From Clostridia bacterium (GTDB lineage: Bacteria > Bacillota > Clostridia > Oscillospirales > CAG-272): a stretch of DNA of 64,000 nucleotides. The stretch is taken from the NCBI GenBank assembly GCA_017622085.1, contig JAGARU010000035.1, forward strand, positions 1 through 64,000, given 5' to 3'. Positions 52,942-61,970 of the stretch are shown here, piece after piece. Both the position numbers and the translations under genes were made by a program. The notes beneath the pieces were generated by a model. It was not told the DNA's origin and did not search any database. It was given only the letters and a program-made list of their open reading frames with translations. Each line of letters starts with the position of its first letter. The stretch's first letter is position 1.

Positions 52942-53787
52942 ATGAAGACCTTATCCAGCTTCAAACGACAAAAGGACTATTTGGTGTGCGTGGACAGCGA
53001 CGGCTGTGCCATGGATACCATGGACGTCAAGCATTATCGTTGCTTTGGCCCCTGCATGGTGGCAGAATGGGATCTGGCAGAGAGGCAGGAGGAGATCCTG
53101 CACCGCTGGAACGACATTAACCTGTACACCATCACCCGCGGCATCAACCGATTCCGCGGACTTGCCAAGGCATTGAGAGAGATTCATGACTCCCACCGTC
53201 TCATTGACGGAATCCGGGAGCTTGAGATATGGGTGGAGAACAGTCCGGAGCTGTCGGCCGACGCCCTGCGCCGCGCCATTGCAGAGCATCCGGAAACCTC
53301 CGTTTTCCAAAAGGCGCTGTCCTGGAGCACCGCCGTAAACGAAGCCATTTCCGCCCTGCCGGATGAGGTAAAGCAGCCGTTCCCCCTGGTGCGCGAGGCC
53401 TTGGAGAAGGCTCATGGGGTGGCCGACGTGGCCATTGTTTCCAGTGCCAATCCGGATGCGGTTTTAGCTGAGTGGCGGGAGCATGGGCTTCTTGAGCACG
53501 TGGACGTAGTCATGACCCAAAACGACGGTAGTAAGGCCCGTTGCATCGGCGCTCTGATGGATCACGGCTACGATCCCACCGGCGTCCTCATGTGCGGCGA
53601 TGCCCCCGGCGATATGGCTGCGGCGGAGAAGAACGGCGTGTTCTTCTACCCCATCCTTGTCCGCACGGAGGGGGAAAGCTGGGATGAATTTATCCGCGAG
53701 GGCTGTGACCGGCTGATCTCCGGTCAGTTCGGCGGCGAATACCAAGCGTTAAAAAAGGAACAATTTTTAAGAAATCTGGGAGAATAA
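52942..53787 (+). CDS. HAD superfamily hydrolase
   Basis: A 281-residue cytoplasmic phosphatase-like enzyme. Motif I is DSDGCAMDTM (nucleophile Asp18 or so, with Asp+2), motif II VSSAN, motif III Lys in GSKARCIG, and motif IV GDAPGDMAAAEKNG. A helical cap lies between motifs I and II (about 40-150). HAD enzymes dephosphorylate small metabolites such as sugar phosphates. A GH3 gene starts 18 bases downstream, so both are probably co-transcribed and this enzyme may act on its product after phosphorylation; that is inference. Confidence 0.88.
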   Translation: MKTLSSFKRQKDYLVCVDSDGCAMDTMDVKHYRCFGPCMVAEWDLAERQEEILHRWNDINLYTITRGINRFRGLAKALREIHDSHRLIDGIRELEIWVENSPELSADALRRAIAEHPETSVFQKALSWSTAVNEAISALPDEVKQPFPLVREALEKAHGVADVAIVSSANPDAVLAEWREHGLLEHVDVVMTQNDGSKARCIGALMDHGYDPTGVLMCGDAPGDMAAAEKNGVFFYPILVRTEGESWDEFIREGCDRLISGQFGGEYQALKKEQFLRNLGE

Positions 53788-53805
53788 AGAAAAGGAGTTA
53801 TTGCC

Positions 53806-55575
53806 ATGATCGATCTGAAAGCGAAGCCCTATTACCTCACCGACGAGGATATTGCCTGGGTCAAGACCACCCTTGAGGGGATGACTCCGGAGGAAAAGGT
53901 AGGCCAGCTCTTCTTCCAGCTGACGGCCGGAATGGACGAGGCATACTTGAAAAATCTGATGGACAAATATCACCTGGGCGGTTGCCGCTATAACAATATG
54001 CCGGCAATGGCCGTTCAGATGCAGAACACCATTTTGCAGACCAACGCCAAGATTCCTCTCATCATCGCCTGCAACACGGAGGGCGGCGGCAACGGCGCCT
54101 GCTCCGACGGTACCTACATCGGTAACGGCATCAAGATCGGCGCGACGGGCAAGGTTGAGTACGCCCGTGACCTCGGCCGCTGTGCAAACGAGGAGGCCTC
54201 CGCTATGGGATGCAACATGGCCTTCGCCCCCGTTTGCGACATTCACTATAACTGGGAAAATACGGAGATCGTTTCCCGCGCCTTCGGTAACGATGCCGAC
54301 CGCGTAGCGGAAATGAGCCGCGCATACCTTGAGGGTGCGCACACCGTCCCCGGCTTTGCCTGTGCCGCCAAGCACTTCCCCGGCAACGGTTTAGACTTCC
54401 GTGATGCTCATCTGGCCAACAACATCAACGGCTTAAGCGAGGAGGACTGGATGCAGACCTACGGTAAGGTCTACAAAACCCTCATCGACGCCGATCTGGA
54501 CGCCATCATGGGCGGCCACATTATGATGCCGGAGTATATGCGTGCCGTGCGCCCCGGCATCAAGGACGAGGAAATGCTCCCCGCCACCCTCTGCCCTGAG
54601 ATCATGACGGGTCTTTTGCGTGAGAAGCTGGGCTTCAACGGTATGGTCGTAACCGACGCCTCCCACATGGTGGCCATGACCGATCGCATGACCCGTGCGG
54701 AAATGCTTCCCGCCGCTATCAACGCCGGATGCGATATGTTCCTCTTCTTCAATGACCCCGACGAGGACTTTGAGACCATGCTCAAGGCCTATACGGACGG
54801 TGTGATCTCCGACGCGCGCATGACCGAGGCGCTGACCCGCATTCTGGGCCTGAAGGCCCATATGGGTCTGCACAAAAAGGCTAAGAACGAGCTGGTTCCC
54901 ACCGCTCCCGCCGCGGCGGCTATGGGCAAGCAGGAGTATAAGGACATTGCCGAGGCCATCAGCCGCGATTGCATTACCCTCGTTAAGTATAAGGATGCAG
55001 ACGTGCTTCCCATGACCCCCGAAAAATATAAGCGCATTATGATCGTCTACGTAAAGGGTGCCGCCGGCCCCATGGACGCCTTGATGCAGCTTGCCATGGG
55101 CGGAGGTGCCAAAAAGAACCCCGCCGAGGAGCTGAGAGACCGTCTGATCGCCAAGGGCTTTGACGCCTTCATTTACGAGAGCCCTATCGAAAAGATCAAA
55201 AAGCAGATCGCCGCCGGCGAAAAGCCCAGCCTCAACGTATACTTTGCCGGCAAGAACGCCATTGCCGACTTCGTATCCCAGCAGGATCTGGTTATCACCC
55301 TCTGCGACGTAATGAACGGCCGTCCCAGCTTCGGTATGTCCAAGGGCGGCGGCGAGATTCCGTGGTACGTGTTTGAATTGCCCGTTGTGGCCATCAGCGT
55401 AAACGCTCCCACCATGCTGGCCGACATTCCTCAGGTGCGCACCTATATCAACGCCTACGACTCCAAGCCCGATACCTTGGATGCCTTGGTGGACAATCTT
55501 CTTGCCGGCCCGGATGCCTTCCGCGGCAAGGATCCCATCGATAGCTTCTGCGGCCTTTGGGATGCAAAAATTTGA
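53806..55575 (+). CDS. GH3 family glycosidase, NagZ-like
   Basis: A 589-residue cytoplasmic enzyme, no signal peptide. The N-terminal GH3 barrel has FQLTAGMDE, KHFPGNGLDFRDAH (NagZ-type His loop, about 190-203) and the nucleophile Asp284 in VVTDASHM; a second alpha/beta domain fills about 380-589. The barrel looks closest to beta-N-acetylhexosaminidases (NagZ), which cut GlcNAc from muropeptides or chitooligosaccharides; beta-glucosidase activity cannot be excluded. AAAGGAG precedes the ATG. Confidence 0.88.
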   Translation: MIDLKAKPYYLTDEDIAWVKTTLEGMTPEEKVGQLFFQLTAGMDEAYLKNLMDKYHLGGCRYNNMPAMAVQMQNTILQTNAKIPLIIACNTEGGGNGACSDGTYIGNGIKIGATGKVEYARDLGRCANEEASAMGCNMAFAPVCDIHYNWENTEIVSRAFGNDADRVAEMSRAYLEGAHTVPGFACAAKHFPGNGLDFRDAHLANNINGLSEEDWMQTYGKVYKTLIDADLDAIMGGHIMMPEYMRAVRPGIKDEEMLPATLCPEIMTGLLREKLGFNGMVVTDASHMVAMTDRMTRAEMLPAAINAGCDMFLFFNDPDEDFETMLKAYTDGVISDARMTEALTRILGLKAHMGLHKKAKNELVPTAPAAAAMGKQEYKDIAEAISRDCITLVKYKDADVLPMTPEKYKRIMIVYVKGAAGPMDALMQLAMGGGAKKNPAEELRDRLIAKGFDAFIYESPIEKIKKQIAAGEKPSLNVYFAGKNAIADFVSQQDLVITLCDVMNGRPSFGMSKGGGEIPWYVFELPVVAISVNAPTMLADIPQVRTYINAYDSKPDTLDALVDNLLAGPDAFRGKDPIDSFCGLWDAKI

Positions 55576-55684
55576 TGCCTGCGAGAACCCCCGAGAGAGA
55601 ACTCTTTACCCCCATCTCCGGCACCTGTTCCTTCTTGTATAAAGCTTGGGTCGGACCGTGATCCTCCCGAGGCCTGAAACCATA

Positions 55685-55723
55685 AAAAAGAGAGCTTATG
55701 GAAATCCCATAAGCTCTCTTTTT
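55685..55723. terminator. Bidirectional terminator, GH3 and phosphate genes
   Basis: Stem AAAAGAGAGCTTATGG / CCATAAGCTCTCTTTTT with a small loop, T-runs on both strands. Confidence 0.92.
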
Positions 55724-55732
55724 CAATTACAA

Positions 55733-56353
55733 TCAAGTATTCTTCATTACGATGGAGCCGACGCACTCGCCTACGTGCTCGCAGGCGTCGGAGCAGGCCT
55801 CAAAGCAGTCGTAGATCTTGTACCAGGAAAGGGTTACCAGAACGTCGGTGGACTTCTTGGTCAGCTGGTGCATGGTGGTGAGGTACAGCTTGTCACACTC
55901 CTCCTCCACGTCGTTGCACTGGATGATCAGGTCGTGGAGCTTTTTGGACTTTTTGAAGTTCTCAAACTCACCCATGATCGCGCCCAGCAGGTCGCAGGCC
56001 TTAACCAAGTGCTTTGCGTACTCGATTGCGGCGGGCTCGATGGTCTGAATGTTGTAGATGTAAAGCTTCTGAAGAACCTCCTCCAGCAGGTCCAGCACCG
56101 TGTCCAGCTGCTGGCTCATCATGTCCAGATCCTCGCGCTCCACGGGAGTTACAAAGGCCTTGGCCAGCATGGCATTCATTTCGTGCTTTTTCTTATCGGC
56201 ACCGTGCTCAAAGCTGTGCATGGTCTCTAACATGGTCTCAATTTTGCTTGCGTCGTAGTTTTCCAAGCACTCAACCAAATAAGCGGCCGCTTTTTTTGCC
56301 AGCTCAGCGCAGGACGCAAAGTTTTCAAAATAGAATTTATCACCTTTTGCCAT
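55733..56353 (-). CDS. DUF47 family (PhoU-like) phosphate transport partner
   Basis: A 206-residue all-helical protein of the DUF47/TIGR00153 group, related to PhoU. It begins AKGDKFYFENFASCAELAKKAA and keeps the helical-bundle pattern with HEADxxKHE-like acidic and His residues (SFEHGADKKKHE) that bind metal in PhoU. It sits 19 bases behind the Pit transporter gene, the standard pairing, and is thought to regulate the transporter. Confidence 0.93.
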   Translation of the reverse strand: MAKGDKFYFENFASCAELAKKAAAYLVECLENYDASKIETMLETMHSFEHGADKKKHEMNAMLAKAFVTPVEREDLDMMSQQLDTVLDLLEEVLQKLYIYNIQTIEPAAIEYAKHLVKACDLLGAIMGEFENFKKSKKLHDLIIQCNDVEEECDKLYLTTMHQLTKKSTDVLVTLSWYKIYDCFEACSDACEHVGECVGSIVMKNT

Positions 56354-56372
56354 TTTCCATATTTCCTTTCGA

Positions 56373-57419
56373 TCAGTTGAAGATAAGCAAGAACAGTTTT
56401 GTTACAAGGAAGGCAAGTAAGCCGCATCCGGGGAAGGTAAGGATCCAGGTCATAACCATTTCCTTTACTACACCGAAGTTGATGGCGGAAACTCTCTTAA
56501 CCGCGCCCACACCCATAATGGAGGTGGTTTTTACGTGGGTGGTGGATACGGGTAGGCCGAATACTGAGCAGAACACAAGGGAGATAGAGGAAGCAACGTC
56601 AGCGGAGAAGCCCTGATATTTTTCCAGCTTGACCATGTCCATGCCCACGGATTTGATGATCTTTTTGCCGCCGATGGCCGTACCGGCAGCCATAACCAGA
56701 GAGCAGACGATCATCAGCCACGGGGGAATTACGAAATTGGATGTGCCCGAGCCCTGTAGGGTAAATACGCACAAAAGAATGATACCCATGAATTTCTGTC
56801 CGTCCTGAGCGCCGTGCATAAACGCCATAGCCGCAGCACCTGCGATCTGCGCACCCTTAAAGAAGGGTTCCGTTCTCGGACGGTTCATCTTGTAGCAGAT
56901 CACGGTCACCAGCTTGCCGATGACCCATGCAAGGCCGAAGCCCAGCACAACGGAAATTACAATACCGATCAGTACCTTGCTCCATTCGCCCCAGACGATA
57001 GCATCAAGGCCGGTCAGCGCCATGGCACCGCCCGTAAGACCGGCGATCAGCGCGTGGCTTTCACTGGTGGGAATACCGAATGCCCACGCCAGCGTGGCCC
57101 AAATTACGATTGCCAGCATCGCCGCACACAAAACGATAATAACGGTTTCTCCGGAATTGTCGCCGAAGTGAACCATGCTGGTAATGGTTACAGCAACCTT
57201 GTTGCTGATTTGCGTCATAACGAAAACACCGAGAAAATTAAATACTGCCGCCATAAGAATGGCTACCTTCGGTGGCATACATCGGGTCACCACACAGGTA
57301 GCAATGGCGTTTGGTGCATCGGTCCAGCCGTTTACCAGAATAACTCCAAGCGTCAGCGATACAGCGACAAGCAGCAGCGGATTGGCTGTCATTTGTCCCC
57401 AAAATTCTAAAAATTCCAT
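56373..57419 (-). CDS. pit: Inorganic phosphate transporter, Pit family
   Basis: A 348-residue inner-membrane symporter that takes up phosphate (often as a metal-phosphate complex). The PiT signature appears twice in inverted repeats: VNGWTDAPNAIAT near residue 33-45 and FMHGAQDGQKFMG at about 205-217. About 9-10 hydrophobic helices are seen. ATG 57419 has AGAGGACAACC upstream. It is first of the pit-DUF47 operon. Its length is that of the short bacterial Pit proteins. Confidence 0.93.
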   Translation of the reverse strand: MEFLEFWGQMTANPLLLVAVSLTLGVILVNGWTDAPNAIATCVVTRCMPPKVAILMAAVFNFLGVFVMTQISNKVAVTITSMVHFGDNSGETVIIVLCAAMLAIVIWATLAWAFGIPTSESHALIAGLTGGAMALTGLDAIVWGEWSKVLIGIVISVVLGFGLAWVIGKLVTVICYKMNRPRTEPFFKGAQIAGAAAMAFMHGAQDGQKFMGIILLCVFTLQGSGTSNFVIPPWLMIVCSLVMAAGTAIGGKKIIKSVGMDMVKLEKYQGFSADVASSISLVFCSVFGLPVSTTHVKTTSIMGVGAVKRVSAINFGVVKEMVMTWILTFPGCGLLAFLVTKLFLLIFN

Positions 57420-57486
57420 AGGTTGTCCTCTCTTATTGAATCCGGGAGATACGAAATCTGCCAATTACGGCAGGCCTTACTCATCC

Positions 57487-57515
57487 ATTATACTGTAAAA
57501 TTCTCGGTTCGTCAA
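57487..57515 (-). promoter_or_regulatory. Sigma-A promoter for the pit operon
   Basis: On the minus strand, -35 TTGACG (57515-57510), 17-base spacer, -10 TATAAT (57492-57487). Confidence 0.82.
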
Positions 57516-57587
57516 CCAAATTATACCCCAAGCCGCAAATTTGATGTCAGAGATAATTGCGTAATCACATTTGCTATGCTTGCCTCA

Positions 57588-57656
57588 ATGCGGGAGTTAT
57601 CTCCCGCGCTGAAAGCAAAAAGGACAGCGAACGTAAAAATTCTCTGTCCTTTTCCT
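57588..57656. terminator. Two small hairpins between the XRE gene and the pit promoter
   Basis: GCGGGAG-TTAT-CTCCCGC (57588-57605) has no T-run. AAAAGGACAG/CTGTCCTTTT (57617-57626 with 57644-57653) has short T-runs on both strands and probably ends the XRE transcript. Confidence 0.6.
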
Positions 57657-57686
57657 GTCGATTATAATGTGTTTCTAAGAATAATA

Positions 57687-57902
57687 TTACCAATATTTAT
57701 CTTTATTGTCGGTCAACCCAAGCAGGTAGTCCGTAGAAACATCGTAGTATCGAGCCAAAGTGATGATATGACGGCATGGGATCTCCTGTATATCATTTTC
57801 GTATTTACTAATCTGTTGTTGCGTTGTATAAAGCAATTCCGCAATTTCCAACTGGCTCGCTTTCCCTTCTCTTGCTTCCTTCAATCGCGCACCAAGTTTC
57901 AC
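57687..57902 (-). CDS. XRE family helix-turn-helix regulator
   Basis: A 71-residue DNA-binding protein consisting only of an XRE/Cro domain: LGARLKEAREGKASQLEIAE, LYTTQQQISKYENDIQEIP, then YYDVSTDYLLGLTD, the typical ending of small repressors. The start is GTG at 57902 with a weak site. It faces away from the two-gene operon at 58051; the shared spacer holds palindromic AGGTGT sites that overlap the operon promoter. It is therefore the likely repressor of both. Confidence 0.88.
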   Translation of the reverse strand: MKLGARLKEAREGKASQLEIAELLYTTQQQISKYENDIQEIPCRHIITLARYYDVSTDYLLGLTDNKDKYW

Positions 57903-57963
57903 AAATACTCACCGAACCTTCTATATAATCTCTATAAAAAGATTGTATACCTAATAATTGCTC

Positions 57964-57991
57964 TTGACAAACGCCCGAAAAGGTGTATAAT
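57964..57991 (+). promoter_or_regulatory. Sigma-A promoter of the zinc-ribbon operon
   Basis: -35 TTGACA (57964-57969), 16-base spacer, -10 TATAAT (57986-57991). Confidence 0.82.
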
Positions 57992-58016
57992 AATATTCAA
58001 ACACCTTATAAGGTGT
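57981..58016. promoter_or_regulatory. Operator: three AGGTGT half-sites
   Basis: A perfect 16-bp palindrome ACACCTTATAAGGTGT (58001-58016) lies just after the -10, and a third half-site AGGTGT (57981-57986) abuts and slightly overlaps the -10. It is the expected binding site for the XRE protein encoded next to it. Confidence 0.7.
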
Positions 58017-58050
58017 ATATATCGAAATAAATTTAGAAAGAAGGATTCCT

Positions 58051-58557
58051 ATGTATTGTCCTCAATGTATGAAAGAAATTTCTAACACAGCAACCACATG
58101 TCCCTTCTGTGACCAACCCACTCACACCCCCACGGCAGGGATGGCTACTCTCAGGGTGAGCTGCCGTCCGCATCTTCCTCTTTGGATGATTATTGTACAG
58201 CCCCTTAATTATTTTTCTGGATATAAGGTATATATTTCTGTGGATGAGCAGAATTATGTGCTGAAGAGCAAAAAGAAACAATTGGACATTCCGGTTTCCG
58301 TCGGCACCCATCAGGTTCGCATTTCTTCGAGAAGCAAGAAGTCTGCTAACGCGATGAAAATTGCAGGAATCGCCATGACATTTGCCGGAGCAGTTACCGG
58401 GAGTGGTTCAACTGTATATGCGGGTGCTGCTCTTGAGGATTTGGGCAAGGCATTCTCCAACAATGGAACTTCTATTACATTTGATGCTAACGAATTGCAG
58501 GTTATTCCAGTAAAGCTTGCTTGGAACGGTACGATTGTAGAGGATGAGAAGCAGTGA
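58051..58557 (+). CDS. Zinc-ribbon protein with a beta-sandwich domain
   Basis: A 168-residue protein. The N-terminal zinc ribbon is CPQC (3-6) and CPFC (17-20). Next, TLRVSCRPHLPLWMIIVQPLNYFSGYKVYISVDEQ-like sequence and DIPVSVGTHQVRISSRSKKS describe a small PEGA-like beta-sandwich, then a weakly hydrophobic Gly/Ala-rich helix (about 105-130). I do not know the family. The ribosome-binding site is AGAAAGGA. The following gene overlaps by four bases (GTGA), so both proteins are probably partners. Confidence 0.75.
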   Translation: MYCPQCMKEISNTATTCPFCDQPTHTPTAGMATLRVSCRPHLPLWMIIVQPLNYFSGYKVYISVDEQNYVLKSKKKQLDIPVSVGTHQVRISSRSKKSANAMKIAGIAMTFAGAVTGSGSTVYAGAALEDLGKAFSNNGTSITFDANELQVIPVKLAWNGTIVEDEKQ

Positions 58558-59222
58558 GCTTGCAGGGAGATTTTGAACGCTGTTTGGAATATACAGAAGC
58601 GTTAGAAACCAAGCAGGAACAACGGGTACAGGCACAAAACAATATCATTTTCATACAAAATGAACATGAGCGTCTAAAAAACAAGCTGCGCATCTGCACA
58701 GTGCTGTCCGTTCTGTCCGCCATCGCTACATTGATTTTTGCATTGGTAATCATCAGTTCTCACACCGTTAGTCTGATTGATTTTCTTCCTTGTGTGGTTG
58801 TACCTGCCATTGTATTTATTGTTTCCTTCTTCAATTACAACAAAACGAAGAAAGAATACGATAAATTTGTGCCTCAAGAGTCTGCTTCAATTCAGAAATA
58901 TACCGCAGAGGCTGAGGAATGTGAGTGCGAGATCGTTAGACTGGTTCAGGAAATTTATTATGAAGACTTGCTTACTATCGTTCCGGAGGATTATTTTTCG
59001 GTGGCAGCTATCGAATTTTGCTTGACACGAGTGCGTAAAAAAATGGCGGATACTGCTGCGGAAGCGTTCCAGCAATTGGAGGATGAAATCAAGCGGTTGG
59101 AGCAGATGGAATACCTGGAACAGATGAATGCTGCCCAGATGGAGCAATTAGACGAGATTAAAAGAGCGATCCATGTCCATACGCTGATTGCTTTGGCAGA
59201 GCGAAATAGAAAAACCTCCTGA
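58554..59222 (+). CDS. Coiled-coil membrane protein with two central helices
   Basis: A 222-residue protein: an N-terminal coiled coil (about 5-45), a hairpin of two transmembrane helices (about 50-70 and 77-97), then a long C-terminal part with heptad-like pattern (about 100-205, EAFQQLEDEIKRLEQMEYLE). Both ends would face the cytoplasm. The GTG start overlaps the stop of the zinc-ribbon gene. No known family. The pair, governed by the XRE repressor, resembles small accessory or stress modules, but no toxin, nuclease or phage gene is visible. Confidence 0.75.
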   Translation: MSLQGDFERCLEYTEALETKQEQRVQAQNNIIFIQNEHERLKNKLRICTVLSVLSAIATLIFALVIISSHTVSLIDFLPCVVVPAIVFIVSFFNYNKTKKEYDKFVPQESASIQKYTAEAEECECEIVRLVQEIYYEDLLTIVPEDYFSVAAIEFCLTRVRKKMADTAAEAFQQLEDEIKRLEQMEYLEQMNAAQMEQLDEIKRAIHVHTLIALAERNRKTS

Positions 59223-59316
59223 ACTGACACCGAAATCAACAGGATCGATTAGCGCCGTATATTCATTTGCACAAAGCGAATGGTTTCACTTGCCGCTAAA
59301 AGGGAAAATTTCATTG

Positions 59317-59348
59317 AAAAGAGCCAAGTCCTGAGACTTGGCTCTTTT
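59317..59348. terminator. Bidirectional terminator
   Basis: A 14-bp stem AAAAGAGCCAAGTC / GACTTGGCTCTTTT with a CTGA loop lies between the coiled-coil gene and the convergent ADP-ribosylglycohydrolase-like gene. Confidence 0.92.
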
Positions 59349-59375
59349 CACCTCGCCGTTGGGCGTGGGTGCGCG

Positions 59376-60929
59376 TTATTTTGCAAAGAAGCTGATTTTG
59401 AACAAATTCATGCTTGCATGACCCTCCAAGGACAGATCAAACACGATGTCGAATTTGTCCCCCTCCACCTGCGTTGGCAGAATGTGGAACGTCTTTTCAA
59501 CCACGTCGCCGTTGCAATGATTCAAGGGCGCGGTGGAAACCTTTTCTTTGAGTGTGACCCCGTCAGGCGCGTAGGCGCGAATGGTGATCCAGTGTTGAAT
59601 TTTCGACTCTCCGTTGTCGTATATTTTCAAGCGGATCGAGGTTTCTTTTCCGTTTTCAAAGAAGAAATCCTCTTCGTAAATTGCTTGCATTTTAAAGAGA
59701 GAAAACTCCTTGAAAATGGAATAATGGGGCAGGCCCATCAATTCCGTCGTGTTGAAGTATTCTCTGTCGCGGTTGCCAAAGGCTCCCTCGTAATAAACGG
59801 CCTCCGTATCCTTGCAATACAAATCATCTTGCGGGAATACGTTCAAGCCCTCGTCCGTGATATCGTACCGATCGACACTAAGCATCTTAGGGATGCACCG
59901 AATGATTTCGTCGGCCAATTCCTGCGTGGAATGGGGCAAGAAGAAAGGGGTGTTCATCGTCATTCCAAAATCCAACGTGTTCAACGTCGCCGTGATGATC
60001 ACGTCGTTGATCGGCCGGATCCACCGCTCGGGAAGCTGAGAGTTTCCAAGAATAATGCCCAGCGTCGCGGCCAAGCTTCCCGCCGAGCAATCGGCGTCCT
60101 CTCCGCAGTTGACGGCAAGAAGCATGCTCTTGCCCAGATCGCCCTCTCCGTACAGCAAGCCCAGAATGGCGATTGCGATGTTTTGGGGCGCATCAAAGCC
60201 GGCAGGGGCGGGCTGGTATTCGGTAAGCTTAATATCCTTCAGTCTTGTGTGCTGGTAGGAAAAGGCGCCGGGTACTTCTTTGAACAGGATGTCCCGTGCT
60301 TCTTCATACGTCATCCCGTCCTCATAACAGCGAATGATCCGCGTAATGCCTTGGTAGAGGGCACTTTCCTCGGGAATGTAGCTGAGGCCGATATCGATCA
60401 GCCTTCTGACGTCGCTTTCCACAAAGGCCGAGCTTTGCACCGCCGCCCAAAAGACTTCGCCGTAGGTTCCCTCGTCCGCGTGATCGATGGAGGAATCAAA
60501 ATACGCGTAGCGGGTTGCCACCTCGGGATGACCGGGGCATAGACACGCCCAGATCTCACTGCGGATAAACGATCCGCAGCTGTCCTTGTAGCGATTGGAA
60601 TGATATCCGGAGATCGGTGTGGGAATACCGCGTCTTAAATTGGATTTGCCAACCCCGTATTCCGCCCAGCTGGGATTGACAAAGATATTGTAGTATTCCG
60701 CCAGAATTTCGGCGTTTACGCACCGTCCAAAGCGTCTGACTGCGTTCAAGGAGGAGATCTGCAGATCCAAATCGTCGTTGGGCTGCGGATTTCCCACAAT
60801 GTTCGGCTGAATAAAATATTCAATATCGAAGAATCCGTTCTTTCCTTCCAGGGGGGCACCAAGGGTTCCGCCTACGTTTTTGCCGTTAAAGCATCCTAAT
60901 ATTTTATCTCTTACAATCGTTTTGTTCAT
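59376..60929 (-). CDS. ADP-ribosylglycohydrolase-fold protein
   Basis: A 517-residue cytoplasmic protein. The opening DKILGCFNGKNVGGTLGAP fits the first helix of the ADP-ribosylglycohydrolase (DraG/ARH) fold, PNDDLDLQ occupies the place of the first acidic metal ligands, and VNCGEDADCSAGSLAATLG is the second acidic motif (DxDxxxG type) at about 290-308. The barrel ends near 360; the last 150 residues form an extra beta domain. Proteins of this kind in Firmicutes sit beside sugar genes and may cleave N- or O-ribosyl or other glycosyl bonds. It is downstream of the GH43 gene by 52 bases and likely co-transcribed. Confidence 0.8.
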   Translation of the reverse strand: MNKTIVRDKILGCFNGKNVGGTLGAPLEGKNGFFDIEYFIQPNIVGNPQPNDDLDLQISSLNAVRRFGRCVNAEILAEYYNIFVNPSWAEYGVGKSNLRRGIPTPISGYHSNRYKDSCGSFIRSEIWACLCPGHPEVATRYAYFDSSIDHADEGTYGEVFWAAVQSSAFVESDVRRLIDIGLSYIPEESALYQGITRIIRCYEDGMTYEEARDILFKEVPGAFSYQHTRLKDIKLTEYQPAPAGFDAPQNIAIAILGLLYGEGDLGKSMLLAVNCGEDADCSAGSLAATLGIILGNSQLPERWIRPINDVIITATLNTLDFGMTMNTPFFLPHSTQELADEIIRCIPKMLSVDRYDITDEGLNVFPQDDLYCKDTEAVYYEGAFGNRDREYFNTTELMGLPHYSIFKEFSLFKMQAIYEEDFFFENGKETSIRLKIYDNGESKIQHWITIRAYAPDGVTLKEKVSTAPLNHCNGDVVEKTFHILPTQVEGDKFDIVFDLSLEGHASMNLFKISFFAK

Positions 60930-60981
60930 ACCTGTATTTTCCTCGTGTTGCAATATACCGCGTGAAAAGCCTCTGAGGTTG

Positions 60982-61929
60982 TTATTCGGGAGACCGATCC
61001 CCTTGGGTCGGTTCCTGCTTCATGGTCCATTCCTTGGTCATTCGGATGGGCAAAACGTCGCCGTTTTCATCGAGGGGCATGTCGTCGATGCACAGGAACC
61101 GCGCATTGCCGTCGGGAATGCCGTTTTGGTGGCGGTGGTAAACCATCAGATACCGATCCTGCTCCGCAAGATAGAAATAGCCGTTGTGGCCGGGTCCGTT
61201 TGCAAACTCGCTGTCTCCGGTTTCCAGAATCGTTCTGTAACGACTGAAATCACCGAACAGCGACGTTGTGCGAGCCACGTTCACGTGATACGTTCCGGCA
61301 CCCCAGTCGCCTGCAGACCACATGAAATAATACTCTCCGCCGCGCTTAAAGACGCAGGGACCCTCCACGTAGTCGGGCGGGGTGATCTCCTTGAAGATCT
61401 CGCCGTCCGGGAAGGGAACGAAGCCATTCATTTCCTCATTCATAATTGCGATGTTGCAGTGTCTCCAACCGCCGTACAAAAGATAAACGGTGCCGTCGTC
61501 GTCCTTGAACAGATGGGCGTCAATGGGTTGCGCCCCGTTATGGAAGCCGTTGACCAGCGGGCGGTCCATTACGGCACGGAAGGGGCCGACGGGAGAATCG
61601 GAGACGGCAATTTCCAAGCCGCCCTTGGTTTCCTCGCTGTGGATGTCGCCGGACGCAAAAATGTAATAATACTTTCCGTCCTTGTCGATTACAGTAGGAG
61701 CCCAGATGGCCCGGGTCGCCCAAGGGAACCCGCTCATGTCGATAATATCGTCATGCTTTTCCCAGTGAATCAAGTCGACCGAAGTAAAGCAAACCTGATT
61801 TTTCTGCTCGTGGAAGGGCAGGGAACGGGTGGCGTAAATCACGTACATTCCTTCATAAATGCGAGCCTCCGGGTCTGCATACCATCCGCCATCGAGTGGG
61901 TTTTTCAGAATTTTTTCAAAATCGCTCAT
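60982..61929 (-). CDS. GH43-type five-bladed propeller glycosidase
   Basis: A 315-residue cytoplasmic protein. WYADPEARIYEG gives the catalytic base Asp (about 18), IDAHLFKDDDGTVYLLYGG the middle Asp, and YVEGPCVFKRGGEYYFMWSAG the acid Glu, in the order and spacing of GH43 (beta-xylosidase/alpha-arabinofuranosidase). No signal peptide. ATG 61929 is chosen over an adjacent GTG at 61932; AAAGGATC lies upstream. It is the first gene of the operon with the ADP-ribosylglycohydrolase-like gene. Confidence 0.9.
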   Translation of the reverse strand: MSDFEKILKNPLDGGWYADPEARIYEGMYVIYATRSLPFHEQKNQVCFTSVDLIHWEKHDDIIDMSGFPWATRAIWAPTVIDKDGKYYYIFASGDIHSEETKGGLEIAVSDSPVGPFRAVMDRPLVNGFHNGAQPIDAHLFKDDDGTVYLLYGGWRHCNIAIMNEEMNGFVPFPDGEIFKEITPPDYVEGPCVFKRGGEYYFMWSAGDWGAGTYHVNVARTTSLFGDFSRYRTILETGDSEFANGPGHNGYFYLAEQDRYLMVYHRHQNGIPDGNARFLCIDDMPLDENGDVLPIRMTKEWTMKQEPTQGDRSPE

Positions 61930-61970
61930 CACTGAATCACCGATCCTTTTCAGATGTGTTTTATGTACAC

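Noticed and set aside
57687-59222. Toxin-antitoxin or prophage fragment
   Set aside because: An XRE regulator is present, but no toxin fold, integrase or phage structural gene can be recognised.
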